DNA of 46,909 nucleotides, taken from positions 1 through 46,909 of the forward strand of contig URJJ01000018.1 in NCBI GenBank assembly GCA_900548185.1. Reading direction: 5' to 3'. The notes under the pieces were generated by a model. That model was not told the DNA's origin and did not search any database. It was given only the letters and a program-made list of their open reading frames with translations. Position 1 is the first letter of the stretch. Each line of letters begins with the position of its first letter. Of this stretch, positions 17,505 through 26,455 are shown piece after piece. Both the position numbers and the translations under genes were made by a program. This stretch comes from an uncultured Opitutales bacterium. Lineage in GTDB: Bacteria > Verrucomicrobiota > Verrucomicrobiia > Opitutales > Intestinicryptomonadaceae.

Positions 17505-17589
17505 TGGTGCTCGAGAAGGGACTTGAACCCTTATGCCTCGCGGCATACGAACCTGAATCGTACGTGTCTACCAATTTCACCACTCGAGC
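17505..17589 (-). tRNA. tRNA-Leu (anticodon CAG)
   Basis: Reading the minus strand, the acceptor stem GCTCGAG (17589-17583) pairs with CTCGAGC (17515-17509), then discriminator A and an encoded CCA (17507-17505). The anticodon loop TTCAGGT sits on a TACGA/TCGTA stem, giving CAG, which reads CUG leucine codons. The long variable arm (TGCCGCGAGGCA) is typical of tRNA-Leu, and GGGTTCAAGTCCC forms the T arm. The gene borders the AT-rich island on its 3' side, where integrases usually insert. Confidence 0.95.
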
Positions 17590-17941
17590 GACACTTTATA
17601 AAGTAAATAACAAAAACCGGGAAAATTGGCAAAGTCAAGAGTCTTTATGGAAAAAGAGCATTTTTTGGTTTCATTATAATCCGGCTGGCAGGGGATTGGG
17701 TTTGTTTCGCGTCTGCAATGTGGCGAAAAATATGGAGGCCGTGCGGATGGATTTTTTCTATGGAAAATCTTTTTACCTATATAAGAGCGGGGGAGAGGGG
17801 CATTGAGAGGGCGTTTTTATGTCGATTTCCCTTGCATTTCGGAACTGGAGGGGGATTCGGTGGTGTTGGAGAGAGGGGCGGGTTGTTCGCCTTGTTGGCA
17901 TCGGTCTTTCTGCTTTTCTTTGCAAGTCTTCAGTTTTTTTA
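17590..17941. other. Spacer right of tRNA-Leu
   Basis: GC-rich core-like DNA; two overlapping short open frames here lack protein-like composition. The tRNA-Leu promoter should lie on the minus strand just right of 17590, but I see no clear hexamers. Confidence 0.3.
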
Positions 17942-18080
17942 GGGGCTGGCATAGATAAGGGAATGGAATGCGGACTCTGAAATGTAGTTCTATGCGGATA
18001 AGAAAAAACGTCCCCCGCCTGCCGCGAAACACCGCCTGATTTTTCGTTTCTTTCGGGGCATTCTAATCCATGTCAGTCTC
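17942..18080. mobile_element. MITE-like inverted-repeat element, copy 2
   Basis: The left end GGGGCTGGCATAGATAAG is matched in inverted orientation by CTAATCCATGTCAGTCTC. The interior is closest to copy 3 (GCGGACTCTGAAATG, TATGCGGATAAGA) and shares GATTTTTCGTTTCTTTCGGG with copy 1. TTTTTTTAG occurs on both flanks (17934-17942 and 18081-18089) and could be a 9-bp target duplication, although it is low-complexity. Confidence 0.75.
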
Positions 18081-18233
18081 TTTTTTTAGTTTTGCGGCGG
18101 GAGGGGGAAGATTGGTTTTTGTTCGGAATTTCTCTGTTTGGGGCACGGGGGCGAATTCGCCTGCCGGTTTTGAAAAATTGCCGCCCGATACCGGAAAAGT
18201 CTTGATGCCGCCTCTCTTGCGGAGTTAACTTGC
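18081..18233. other. Spacer, nothing identified
   Basis: GC-rich, no open frame or hairpin of note. Confidence 0.25.
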
Positions 18234-18431
18234 ATGCGGCTCCCCTCATTTATGCAAAACGTAAAAATAATCGTTCTTTTGGATTCGGAGACGCTGGCCG
18301 TCTATGAGAGACTTGCGGCGGAGGCGGAAGTCCCCCTGGAAAGCTTCATTTCGGACATGCTGGCGGGGTATTTTGAAGTTTGCCGCCTTTTAGGGGATTG
18401 CGAATATCCGGAAAATCCGTCCAGAAACTAG
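18234..18431 (+). CDS. Possible small ribbon-helix-helix protein
   Basis: A 65-residue frame; ATG 18234 or ATG 18252 could be the start. A predicted beta strand (VKIIVLLDSE) is followed by two helices (TLAVYERLAAEAEVPLESF and SDMLAGYFEVCRLL), the order and spacing of a ribbon-helix-helix DNA-binding domain. The short length fits a CopG/Arc-type regulator or antitoxin, but no toxin gene follows. The composition is protein-like, unlike overlapping frames here. No promoter or ribosome site is clear. Moderate to low confidence. Confidence 0.4.
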   Translation: MRLPSFMQNVKIIVLLDSETLAVYERLAAEAEVPLESFISDMLAGYFEVCRLLGDCEYPENPSRN

Positions 18432-18755
18432 CCTGCAAGCGAATTGCGCGGGCGGAATTTGCGCGGCAATGGCGGCGCGGCTGCGGATGGGCGAGTGTCC
18501 GTCATGGCGGCAAAATCCGACCTCCTTTTTCCGGATATTTCCGGGAAGTTCTTTCGGGCTGCGGCTGTCTGCGGCATGTTTGCCTGCCGTGGGGCCTTGG
18601 GATTTATTTATAGGATGGAGGGCTGCTATGTTTTTTGGCGGGGCTGCGGGCGCCTGTGATATGGGGGGCGTGGGTGTCGCGGTAATTTTGAAGCGGTTCC
18701 CCGTTATATCCGCCCAGCTACCTTTTGCGCGCAGCGGACGCTGTGAGGCGCCGGG
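18432..18755. other. Spacer, nothing identified
   Basis: 324 GC-rich bases between a possible small gene and a minus-strand lipoprotein gene. Open frames exist in several phases, as expected for GC-rich DNA, but none looks like a protein. Confidence 0.3.
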
Positions 18756-18998
18756 CTATGCTTTTGACGTTTCGCAGGCTTCTGCGGGATTGTGTCCGGC
18801 ATCGGCCATATTGGCGCCTTCCGGGGCCGGCTTGGCGTTTTCGAGCGGAGGGGCCAGATGCGTCGGCTCCTCGAATGCGGGGCCCGTCTGGGGACCGTCG
18901 TTTTTTATCATCATGAACATCAGGGGGGACAGCGGAAACGTGCAGCCTGAAAGGGCTAGCGAAAGCCCAAATAAAATAATCGCCCTGATTGAAAACAT
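18756..18998 (-). CDS. Small lipoprotein
   Basis: An 80-residue protein starting at ATG 18998. The N-terminal segment (IRAIILFGLSLALSGC) ends in a clear lipobox with Cys 19. The mature part is short and rich in Pro, Ala and Glu (PLENAKPAPEGANM), suggesting a flexible chain. The function is unknown. It lies divergently from the HD/RdgB fusion gene with about 137 bases between starts, so both promoters should be in that gap. The lipobox makes this more credible than the other short frames nearby. Confidence 0.6.
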   Translation of the reverse strand: MFSIRAIILFGLSLALSGCTFPLSPLMFMMIKNDGPQTGPAFEEPTHLAPPLENAKPAPEGANMADAGHNPAEACETSKA

Positions 18999-19135
18999 TT
19001 GTTCAAAATTTCAGAAACGGAATCTCTTTGCAAGCGTTATTCGGTAAAATTCGGATTTTTGGGCCGGGCGGCGTTTCCGGCACGGCGGGCGTTTTAATGT
19101 TTGACGCGCGCGCGGGGCCGGATTGTCATGGGCGG

Positions 19136-20725
19136 ATGAATTTATCATACCAGAAGATAGCGGAGGTGAAGTCCGCGCGCGAGGGCGAGCGTTCGCAGTT
19201 CGCGGTGCGGGCCGTCTTGAAGTCCATGCAGCGCAGGCAGGCGAAAAACGGCAGCGACTTTATCATGGCCGAATTCGGCGACAATTCCGGCTCGATGTCG
19301 GTCATGTGCTTCGGCGACTCTCTGGCGTTTGCCGCGCTGTCCGGAGCGTCCGCCGGGGACGCCTTCGCAGTCTGCGGAGTGTCGGATTTTTATAACGGCA
19401 GGTTCAGCCCGAAAATCGATTCCGTGTCGCGGCTTTCCGAGGCCGAGTTCGAGGAGGCGCTGCCGGAGCTTGTGGAGTCGTCGCCGTTTTCCAAAGAGGA
19501 GATGGAGGCGGAGCTTGCGGCGATTGTCGAATCCATCCCAAACGAGAAGCTGCGCGCCACGGTCAAGTACGCGCTAAACGACACCGGAGGGGCCTTTTTT
19601 ACCAGCACAGCCGCGATAAAGATGCACCACGCCTACCGCTGCGGCCTCCTTGAGCATTCGCTTAACCTTGCGCGGCTCGCCGTCAAGCTGCTGCCCATGT
19701 ACGAGTTCGTAAACCCATCCCTCGCGCTCGCGGGCGCGATACTCCACGACATCGGAAAAGTTGACGAATACTCCCAGGGCCTGGCCGCCGACAAGACGCG
19801 CATAGGCGTCCTTCAGGGGCATGTCGTCCTGGGCTTTAAGATAGTGCGCAAGGCGGCGCTCAAATGCAGGCTGGGCGCGGAGCTCACCGAGCGGCTTGAG
19901 CACATAATACTGAGCCATCAGGGAGAGCTCGAATGGGGGGCGGCCGCCATCGCCTCCACTCCGGAGGCCGTTTTCGTATCCATGCTCGACTATCTCGACG
20001 CGCGCATGGGCGCTGTGCGCGGCGCCCTTCGCTCCGGGGGGCAGGGGGAGTTCTCCGAGCCGGTTCCGGCGCTCAAGACTCGGATACTCCTCACCCCTCC
20101 TCCGGAGGAGCCGCCGTCGCGCCGCCGCATTTTTGTAGCGACTTCAAACGCCCACAAGGTCGCCGAATTTTCCAAAATGTTCGCCGACTGGGGCCTCGAC
20201 TGCGAACTGCTGGGGGCTGCGACTGCGGGCGGAATGCCTCCCTGCGAAGAGACCGGTTCGACTTTTGCAGAAAACGCCCTCATCAAGGCCCGCGCCCTCC
20301 GTCCCTGCGTCCCTTCCGACGCCTATGTGCTAGCCGACGACAGCGGCATATGCGTGGACGCCCTCGGCGGCCGCCCCGGCGTCCGCTCGGCCCGTTTCGC
20401 GGGAGTTTCCGGGCCGGGGGCCGACAGCGCGAATAACGCCCTCCTTTTGAAGGAGATGGAAGGCGTCCCTGACGGGGAACGCTCGGCGCACTTCGCATGC
20501 GCCCTTGCCCTGATATGCCCGGACGGTTCCGAAAAGATGTTTGAAGGCAGGGTTGACGGATTCATAAACCGGGGCGCGAAAGGGGGCGGCGGATTCGGCT
20601 ACGACCCGCTTTTCGAGCTTGCGGGGGAGGGCCTTACGACCGCCGAAATCCCGGCGGAGCGCAAAAACGAGATAAGCCACAGGGGCATGGCCGTAAAGAA
20701 ACTCGCCGAGTTCCTCGCTTCCTAG
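19136..20725 (+). CDS. Fused HD-domain nuclease (YhaM-like) and RdgB/HAM1 nucleotide pyrophosphatase
   Basis: A 529-residue protein with two complete enzymes in one frame. Residues about 1-310 resemble YhaM-type 3'-5' exoribonucleases: an OB-fold segment (DFIMAEFGDNSGSMSVMCFG, about 42-61), then an HD phosphohydrolase domain with LLEHSLNLA near 168, AGAILHDIGKVDEYS near 200 and ILSHQGELEWG near 260. Residues about 331-529 are RdgB/HAM1, which hydrolyses dITP and XTP to keep them out of DNA: IFVATSNAHKVAEF at the start, FAENALIKA, DDSGICVDALGG near 401 and GGGGFGYDPLF near 483. A Pro-rich linker (TPPPEEPPSRRR) joins them. Upstream in-frame starts exist, but ATG 19136 (MNLSYQKIAEV) is where YhaM-like sequence begins. 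The two are normally separate proteins; fusion would combine RNA turnover with nucleotide-pool cleaning. Confidence 0.85.
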   Translation: MNLSYQKIAEVKSAREGERSQFAVRAVLKSMQRRQAKNGSDFIMAEFGDNSGSMSVMCFGDSLAFAALSGASAGDAFAVCGVSDFYNGRFSPKIDSVSRLSEAEFEEALPELVESSPFSKEEMEAELAAIVESIPNEKLRATVKYALNDTGGAFFTSTAAIKMHHAYRCGLLEHSLNLARLAVKLLPMYEFVNPSLALAGAILHDIGKVDEYSQGLAADKTRIGVLQGHVVLGFKIVRKAALKCRLGAELTERLEHIILSHQGELEWGAAAIASTPEAVFVSMLDYLDARMGAVRGALRSGGQGEFSEPVPALKTRILLTPPPEEPPSRRRIFVATSNAHKVAEFSKMFADWGLDCELLGAATAGGMPPCEETGSTFAENALIKARALRPCVPSDAYVLADDSGICVDALGGRPGVRSARFAGVSGPGADSANNALLLKEMEGVPDGERSAHFACALALICPDGSEKMFEGRVDGFINRGAKGGGGFGYDPLFELAGEGLTTAEIPAERKNEISHRGMAVKKLAEFLAS

Positions 20726-20960
20726 CAGGGCGGACTTGGCTGCTCTGGGGCGGTGCACCGGCCCCGGGAGGCTGAGGGGTCTCGGGGTCTGCGCGCGGCT
20801 TTTCCGGACGCGGGGCAGGGCCGGGGGCGTGCGGCCTTTGGCGCAGTTTGCGGCGGAGGGCCGGGCTTCCCGCGCGGCGCTGGGGAATTGCAGGCTGCCT
20901 GCGGGCTTAACAAAACGGTGGCCGCTTTGCAGGGGCGCGAAGCCGGGAGGCGGCGGGCGC
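20726..20960. other. Spacer between convergent genes
   Basis: 235 GC-rich bases. No gene; no clear T-run hairpin for either convergent transcript. Confidence 0.3.
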
Positions 20961-22313
20961 TCACTTTTCGGCCGTTATAAACACGCAAAACGGCTGGCAG
21001 TCGCCGATGGCCTCGGTCTTTTCCTTGCGCTTTGATGATGCCGGTTTGACTTCCACCCCGGCGCGCTTAAGCAGCCTTTCAAGGTGCGCGGCCTTTGTCG
21101 CGTAATTCACGTTCTGGGGGACGTATCCGTGGACGTCCATGGCAGCCTTGTCGCTCATGCGGCTCACGACCAGGCCCACGAGGTTGCCGCAGAAGTCGAA
21201 GAGCGGGCCGCCGGAATTTCCGGGCTGCACCGGAACGGAAATCTGGATGAAGTTCGGGTCGTCGCGCATTCCCGCAAGCGAGCTTATGTCTCCGGAGGTG
21301 AATTTTATGTTTTTGCCCTGGACGGATGTGTTGGGGTATCCGAGCGAGAATACGGACTCGCCTATGGAGGGGTTTGAGGAGATGGAAAGCTCGATGCCGT
21401 CCCTGAGCTTTTCGACTTTGAGCAGGGCCACGTCGGGCGCCTCGTCTGACGACACCACGGACGCCGCGTGCCAGGAGCCGCCGTAATTTACCGCAATGCG
21501 CTTTGCCCCCTTTACGACATGGTTTGCCGTCGCCACGTATCCGCCCTTTATGAGGAGTCCCGAGCCGGTTGCAACGGGCATTTCAGGCTTTACAAGCTCG
21601 GGAATGACGGGGGCGATGGCCTTGCGCGTCCCCGAGTCCAGAAACTTGTCGATGTCGAGGAAGTCCTCCCTGCCCCTGTCTGCGAACCCGCGCCTTCCCT
21701 CGTCCCGGGCCAGGAATTTTTTTATGGTTTTTGGCTCGCGGTACATCATGCTGAGGTACGAATACGTGCCGGACTCGTATGCTATGAGCTCGATTTTGTC
21801 CCCGTCGGCCAGCTTTTCGATGCCGGGGACGTTTTCTATGAAGCACGTCCCGGAAAATAGTCCCGTCCGGGAGGTCATGGCGCGCGCCACATCGCCCGTC
21901 GGGCGAATCCCGGAGCTCTTTACCAGTGCGCCGCCCTTTAGCACCGCCACCACCGTCCCAGAAATGGCGGTCGGGTCAGTCTCGCGCCTGAGCTCTTCCA
22001 GGCGCTCTGCGTTGCGCCTTCTCACGTACGCGGCCTGTTCGGAGAACTCCTTGGCCTTCACGAGCTCTGCGGCGTTCTCCCGCATCCAGTCCATGTCTAT
22101 TGCGCTCCAGTCAATGCGGATTTCCCTTTGGCCGCGCTGGTTCCTGGCCTTTACGAACACGCCTTCTGGAGAGACCCCGGTGACGGAAAAGTCGACCGTC
22201 TTCCCCGAGGAGCTTCGTATGGGGTAGGTCTTTTCCGCAAGGGAAACCGAAACTGCGGCTGCCGAAAGTGCGGCCGCAAGGGCGAGAATCTTCGATGCGC
22301 GCGGAAAAAACAT
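20961..22313 (-). CDS. Secreted trypsin-like (S1/DegP-type) serine protease
   Basis: A 450-residue exported protein. A signal peptide (ILALAAALSAAAVSVSLA) is followed by a Lys/Arg/Glu-rich N-terminal domain of about 215 residues without a recognised fold. The protease domain then has GSGLLIKGGYVATANHVV with His at residue 265, APDVALLKV with Asp at 294, and VQPGNSGGPLFD with Ser at 367, the full catalytic triad of a trypsin fold. No PDZ domain follows, unlike DegP/HtrA. The C-terminus is basic. It probably degrades or processes proteins in the periplasm or outside the cell; the N-terminal part may bind substrate or regulate. ATG 22313 directly precedes the signal peptide. It is transcribed alone on the minus strand. 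Confidence 0.85.
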   Translation of the reverse strand: MFFPRASKILALAAALSAAAVSVSLAEKTYPIRSSSGKTVDFSVTGVSPEGVFVKARNQRGQREIRIDWSAIDMDWMRENAAELVKAKEFSEQAAYVRRRNAERLEELRRETDPTAISGTVVAVLKGGALVKSSGIRPTGDVARAMTSRTGLFSGTCFIENVPGIEKLADGDKIELIAYESGTYSYLSMMYREPKTIKKFLARDEGRRGFADRGREDFLDIDKFLDSGTRKAIAPVIPELVKPEMPVATGSGLLIKGGYVATANHVVKGAKRIAVNYGGSWHAASVVSSDEAPDVALLKVEKLRDGIELSISSNPSIGESVFSLGYPNTSVQGKNIKFTSGDISSLAGMRDDPNFIQISVPVQPGNSGGPLFDFCGNLVGLVVSRMSDKAAMDVHGYVPQNVNYATKAAHLERLLKRAGVEVKPASSKRKEKTEAIGDCQPFCVFITAEK

Positions 22314-22680
22314 GCGTTCTGTATTGCGTTTTTTTGCGCGCGTTTCAAGCGAAAATATCGCGTCGCCCGCCTCCGCCGCAAAGAACCCTGTTTTTATGCC
22401 GTTGGTTTTAATTGCATACGCATGTTAAAATGATGTGCCATATGCGGCTGCGCCTCCCGAAACCGTCCACCGCGCCGGGGCGGATGAAGCGGAGCCGCAT
22501 GGCCGGCTTTGATTTCTGGAAAAGGCCAGGATTCGGGAGGCAGGCGGCGGCAGTTTAAGCTAAATTCACGCCGGTTGTGGGGCCTTTAAAAATCGCCACG
22601 TTTTTGGGGGCGTCTGTTTTCGGGCGCACGGCGGGGGAGGCGCGGGTGCGGCTGGCAAATCGGGCGGGGTTAAGGCATTG
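22314..22680. other. Spacer, nothing identified
   Basis: 367 bases between two minus-strand genes. It should hold the protease promoter's counterpart and the rlmH 3' end. I see no gene, terminator or conserved RNA. Confidence 0.3.
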
Positions 22681-23115
22681 CTAATGGTGGTAGCCGGAGC
22701 CTGCTGATATGGATTTTGCGCGGTAGAGCTGCTCGGCAAGAATCGCCCGCGCCCACTCGTGGGTGAACGTCATGGCAGATAGCGACATGAGGGTGTCCGC
22801 GCGCCTTTTTATTTCTTCGGAAAGCCCGTAGGGGCCGCCTATTACGAAGGTCGAGCCCCCCTTTGCGAGGTCTGCCTCAAGCATGGACGAGAGCTCCCGG
22901 GATGAAAACGCCTCGCCCTCTTCGCTAAGCACGTAAACTGTCCCGCGCGCGCCCTCAAGCATTTCGAGCATGCGCGCCCCCTCCCTGCGCGGGTCCGAGT
23001 CCCTTATTTCCAGGACATGCGCCTTGTCGTATTTTGAGAGGCGCTTCATGTATTCCTCCGCGAGTTCGGCAAGCGGCCTGTTTTTCATCCTCCCGACTGC
23101 GATTATCCTTATCAT
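22681..23115 (-). CDS. rlmH: RlmH, 23S rRNA pseudouridine-1915 N3-methyltransferase
   Basis: A 144-residue SPOUT-class methyltransferase that methylates pseudouridine 1915 in helix 69 of 23S rRNA, using S-adenosylmethionine, as a dimer. Seen: MIRIIAVGRMKNRPL at the N-terminus, TFVIGGPYGLSEEI with the SAM-binding GGPYG, and the C-terminal signature AILAEQLYRA ending SGYHH. The length is within a few residues of the usual 150-160. ATG 23115 is chosen because the family starts right at this IRIIAVG strand; an in-frame upstream ATG at 23175 would add 20 unrelated residues. The gene is alone on the minus strand, divergent from the MFS gene with about 200 bases between them. Confidence 0.93.
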   Translation of the reverse strand: MIRIIAVGRMKNRPLAELAEEYMKRLSKYDKAHVLEIRDSDPRREGARMLEMLEGARGTVYVLSEEGEAFSSRELSSMLEADLAKGGSTFVIGGPYGLSEEIKRRADTLMSLSAMTFTHEWARAILAEQLYRAKSISAGSGYHH

Positions 23116-23322
23116 GGCTGCGGATTTTTGAAGGTACGCGGGGTTTTGCGAACAAAAAAGGTCCGCGCGCGGCAAAAATTTGCTTTATGGGCGAAGCGGT
23201 TTGTGTAGGATTTCCAACAAGGCGCGGGCGCGGCCGGAAGCGGGTTTTTTCCGGGCGCGGGATTTCCATCCGGGGCGCGCCCCTGCGCCGCGCCTCCGGG
23301 TCTTTTACAGGAGTTTTAAAAT

Positions 23323-24687
23323 ATGGACAACGTTCGGAGGGTGAACGGGACACTGTTTTTGAGCGCGTTTGCGGCGGCCCTTGCGGGGCTTCTTTTCGGC
23401 TTCGACACCGCCGTGATTTCCGGGGTTACCGAGTCGCTGCGCGGCGTTTATTCGCTCGACAGCGGGGCCCTGGGCTTCACCGTGTCGGTGGCGCTTTGGG
23501 GGACAATCGCCGGGGCGCTTTTTGCCTCCTGTCCCGGGGACCGCATCGGCAGGCGCGATTCGCTTAAAATCACGGGGCTTTTGTTTCTGCTGTCTGCCTT
23601 GGGCTGCGCATTTGCGACGGGCTGGGGCGTGTTCGTGTTTTCGCGCTTCATAGGCGGGCTGGGGATAGGGGCGGCGTCAGTGCTTGCGCCCATGTATATC
23701 GCAGAGATTGCGCCGGCGCGCCTTCGCGGCAGGTTTGTCGCGGCGTTCCAGATAAACGTTGTAGGCGGCATCCTCCTCGCATACCTTTCAAACTGGCTGG
23801 TGGGGCTTTCGGGCCTGGATCCGCTCGGGGCGGAATGGAGGGTGAAGCTCGGGGTGGAGGCGGTCCCCGCCGCGCTGTTTTTGTGGGTGCTTTTTTACAT
23901 ACCCCGCTCGCCTAGGTGGCTTGTGAAGGCCGGGCGCGGCGCGGAGGCTGCGGAATCGCTGCGCCTGACGGGGATAGAGGACGTGCCGGCCGAGCTTTCC
24001 GAAATAGAAAGGTCGCTCGCCCCCGAACCGGGCAGCGGGGCGGCGTCCCTGTTTTCGCGCGCCTGCCTGTATCCGGTTTTTCTCGCCTTTTCCATCGCCA
24101 TGTTCAACCAACTGTCCGGCATAAACGGGCTTCTTTACTATATAAACGACATATTCTCAAGCGCCGGCTTCGACAGGGTTTCGGGCGACCAGCAGGCAGT
24201 GGCGATAGGCTGCACGAACCTCGTTTTCACGCTTGCGGCCATGCCGCTCATAGACAGGGTGGGGCGCAAGACCCTGCTCCTCGTCGGCGCCGCCGGGACT
24301 TCCCTTGCCATGCTCGGGGCCGCCCTCGTCTTTTATACGGGGGAGCACGCCCCGATGCTGGTCTGGATTCTTGTTGCCTACATCGCGTTTTTCGCGCTCT
24401 CGCAGGGCGCTGTCATATGGGTTTACATAAGCGAGGTGTTCCCGAACGCGGTCAGGGCCAGGGGCCAGTCCCTCGGAAGCTCGACCCACTGGGTTTTCTG
24501 CGCCGCCGTGTCTTACTTGTTCCCGGTCGTTTCGGAATACTCAAAGAGCCTCCCGTTTTTCTTTTTTGCGGCGATGACCGTCCTCCAGTTTGCCACGGTG
24601 CTTTTCTTTTATCCGGAGACCAAGGGGGTGCCGCTTGAGAGGATACAGTCGAAGATGCGCCTGCCCCGGTGGCTGCGCCGCGCATGA
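23323..24687 (+). CDS. MFS sugar:proton symporter (sugar porter family)
   Basis: A 454-residue integral membrane protein with 12 predicted helices. Sugar-porter signatures are present: LLFGFDTAVISG in helix 1, DRIGRRD between helices 2 and 3, PRSPRWLVKAGR at the end of helix 6, QLSGINGLLYY in helix 7, DRVGRKTLL between helices 8 and 9, and PETKGVPLE after helix 12. Such proteins import xylose, glucose, galactose or arabinose with protons or by facilitated diffusion; the substrate cannot be told from sequence alone. AGGAG about nine bases before ATG 23323 gives a good ribosome site. It is followed by a weak terminator. hpt downstream is separate in function. Confidence 0.9.
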   Translation: MDNVRRVNGTLFLSAFAAALAGLLFGFDTAVISGVTESLRGVYSLDSGALGFTVSVALWGTIAGALFASCPGDRIGRRDSLKITGLLFLLSALGCAFATGWGVFVFSRFIGGLGIGAASVLAPMYIAEIAPARLRGRFVAAFQINVVGGILLAYLSNWLVGLSGLDPLGAEWRVKLGVEAVPAALFLWVLFYIPRSPRWLVKAGRGAEAAESLRLTGIEDVPAELSEIERSLAPEPGSGAASLFSRACLYPVFLAFSIAMFNQLSGINGLLYYINDIFSSAGFDRVSGDQQAVAIGCTNLVFTLAAMPLIDRVGRKTLLLVGAAGTSLAMLGAALVFYTGEHAPMLVWILVAYIAFFALSQGAVIWVYISEVFPNAVRARGQSLGSSTHWVFCAAVSYLFPVVSEYSKSLPFFFFAAMTVLQFATVLFFYPETKGVPLERIQSKMRLPRWLRRA

Positions 24688-24689
24688 CT

Positions 24690-24720
24690 CCCCGCCCTCG
24701 GGGGGATTCGCGGGGCTTTT
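24690..24720 (+). terminator. Weak terminator after the MFS gene
   Basis: CCCCGC at 24690-24695 pairs with GCGGGG at 24710-24715, followed by CTTTT. Short T-run, so moderate confidence. Confidence 0.45.
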
Positions 24721-24768
24721 GGCGCAATTTCTTGACGGGAGCCCCGGCATAGTTCAGCATGTGTTTTT

Positions 24769-25296
24769 ATGGTTGGGAAAAGCCGGATATTTCTCGATGC
24801 CGGGCGCGTCGCCGGGCGCGTGCGCGAACTCGCCGGGATGGTGCGCGGCTATTACGCGGCCTTCCCTGCGGGCGAGTGCGCCGCGATATGGCTGGAGGAG
24901 GGCGCCGCCGTTTTTGCCCGCAACCTGATGTCCGAGGCCGGCCTTGGGATTCCGCTCAGCCCGGTGAGGGCGTCGAGCTACGGGGACTCGCTTTCGTCGT
25001 CCGGCGTTGTTGAAATCTCCGGGAAGCTGCCCGACGTCCGCTCAAAGCGCGTGCTGCTGATAGACGACATCCTCGACACCGGCGCCACCGCGAAGGCTCT
25101 CGTATCGCTTTTGAATTCTTCGGGCGCGGCGGAGGTGAAGACATGCTTTTTGCTGAACAAGCGCTCCAAAAACGGCGGCACCCCCGAACCCGACTTCTGC
25201 GGCTTTGACATCCCCGACTTCTACGTATTCGGCTACGGCCTTGATTTGCGCGGGGGCATGAGGGAGCTGCCTGACATATGGCGCCTTGAGCAATGA
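24769..25296 (+). CDS. hpt: Hypoxanthine phosphoribosyltransferase-like enzyme
   Basis: A 175-residue type I phosphoribosyltransferase. The PRPP-binding motif is RVLLIDDILDTGATAKAL at about residues 88-105, preceded by a region with SYGDSLSSSGVVEIS that corresponds to the flexible active-site loop, and followed by DFYVFGYGLDLRG near the C-terminus, typical of hypoxanthine/guanine enzymes (FVVGYGLDY-type). It would salvage hypoxanthine or guanine to IMP or GMP. The N-terminal half is more divergent than usual, so the base preference is not certain. The stop lies 34 bases before the aminotransferase ATG, so the two genes may be co-transcribed. Confidence 0.82.
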   Translation: MVGKSRIFLDAGRVAGRVRELAGMVRGYYAAFPAGECAAIWLEEGAAVFARNLMSEAGLGIPLSPVRASSYGDSLSSSGVVEISGKLPDVRSKRVLLIDDILDTGATAKALVSLLNSSGAAEVKTCFLLNKRSKNGGTPEPDFCGFDIPDFYVFGYGLDLRGGMRELPDIWRLEQ

Positions 25297-25330
25297 GGCA
25301 CCCGCGCGCCGAAAAATTTTTTTTGCGAAG

Positions 25331-26455
25331 ATGAAAGTTCCGTTCAACAGACTCACAATATCCGGAAAAGAGTTCGAATACATGCGCTCCGCCGCCGAGG
25401 GCGGCCAGCTCCACGGCGACGGCAGACTGACTGCGGCCTGCCACGGGCTCCTGGCGAAAATGACTGGGTGCGCAATGCCGCTTCTCACCACCTCCTGCAC
25501 GTCCGCGCTCGACATGGCGGCAATCCTTTGCTCCATAAGGCCGGGCGACGAGGTGATAATGCCCAGCTACACGTTCGTTTCCACCGCGAACGCCTTCGCC
25601 CTGCGCGGCGCGAAAATCGTCTGGTGCGACATCCGCGAGGACACCGCCAATATCGACGAAACCCTTATCGAGCCGCTCATAACCGGGCGGACGCGCGCGA
25701 TAGTCCCCGTCCACTATGCCGGCGTGGCGTGCGAGATGGACGCGATAATGGGCATCGCAAAAAGGCATTCGCTTGCTGTCGTCGAGGACGCGGCCCAGGG
25801 GATATGCTCGTCCTACCGGGGCAGGGCCCTCGGCTCAATCGGGGACTTCGGGGCTTTGAGCTTCCACGGCACAAAGAACCTCACCTGCGGAGAGGGCGGG
25901 GCAATCCTCGTAAACAATCCGGAGGCGGAGTTCCGCGCGTGCGTCGTGCGCGAGAAGGGCACCAACCGCACGGAGTTCATGCAGGGCAAGGCCGACAAAT
26001 ACACGTGGGTCGATTACGGAAGCAGCTTCCTGCCCTCGGAGCTTTCTGCGGGGTACCTGTTGGCCCAGCTTGAAAACGCCGGGTCCATAACGCGCGACAG
26101 GCTCGCCGCGTGGGACTTCTATTTCGCCCGCCTCGCTCCGCTTGCGGACGCCGGGATGCTGAAGCTTCCGACTGTTCCCGAAGGCTGCGCGCACAACGCC
26201 CACATCTTTTATTTTCTCGCGCGCTCTGCCGGGGATGCCAGGAGGATTCTGGCGCACATGAAAGAGCGGGGCGTCGGAGCCGCGTCCCACTACGTCCCCC
26301 TCCATTCCTCGCCGATGGGCATGAAGGTCTCGGAGCCCGCGACGCTTCCGGTGTGCGATTCTGTCGCTGCCCGCCTCGTGCGCCTGCCGATATTTTCGTC
26401 CATCTCGCGCGAGGAGCAGGAGTACGTCTGCGCCTCGCTTGAGGAGTGCTTCTGA
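25331..26455 (+). CDS. DegT/DnrJ/EryC1 aminotransferase, WecE-like
   Basis: A 374-residue PLP-dependent sugar aminotransferase. Motifs in order: TTSCTSALDMAAIL near residue 55 (PLP phosphate region), PGDEVIMPSYTFVSTANAFA, VVEDAAQGICSSY (Asp and Gln contacting PLP), and SFHGTKNLTCGEGG with the Schiff-base Lys at about 182. Length and the FVSTANAF, MPSYTF and HYVPLHSSPMG segments fit WecE/RffA, dTDP-4-amino-4,6-dideoxygalactose transaminase, used for surface polysaccharide sugars. ATG 25331 is preferred; an in-frame TTG at 25286 overlaps hpt and would add 15 unrelated residues. No other polysaccharide genes are adjacent, so the nucleotide sugar is assumed. Confidence 0.85.
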   Translation: MKVPFNRLTISGKEFEYMRSAAEGGQLHGDGRLTAACHGLLAKMTGCAMPLLTTSCTSALDMAAILCSIRPGDEVIMPSYTFVSTANAFALRGAKIVWCDIREDTANIDETLIEPLITGRTRAIVPVHYAGVACEMDAIMGIAKRHSLAVVEDAAQGICSSYRGRALGSIGDFGALSFHGTKNLTCGEGGAILVNNPEAEFRACVVREKGTNRTEFMQGKADKYTWVDYGSSFLPSELSAGYLLAQLENAGSITRDRLAAWDFYFARLAPLADAGMLKLPTVPEGCAHNAHIFYFLARSAGDARRILAHMKERGVGAASHYVPLHSSPMGMKVSEPATLPVCDSVAARLVRLPIFSSISREEQEYVCASLEECF

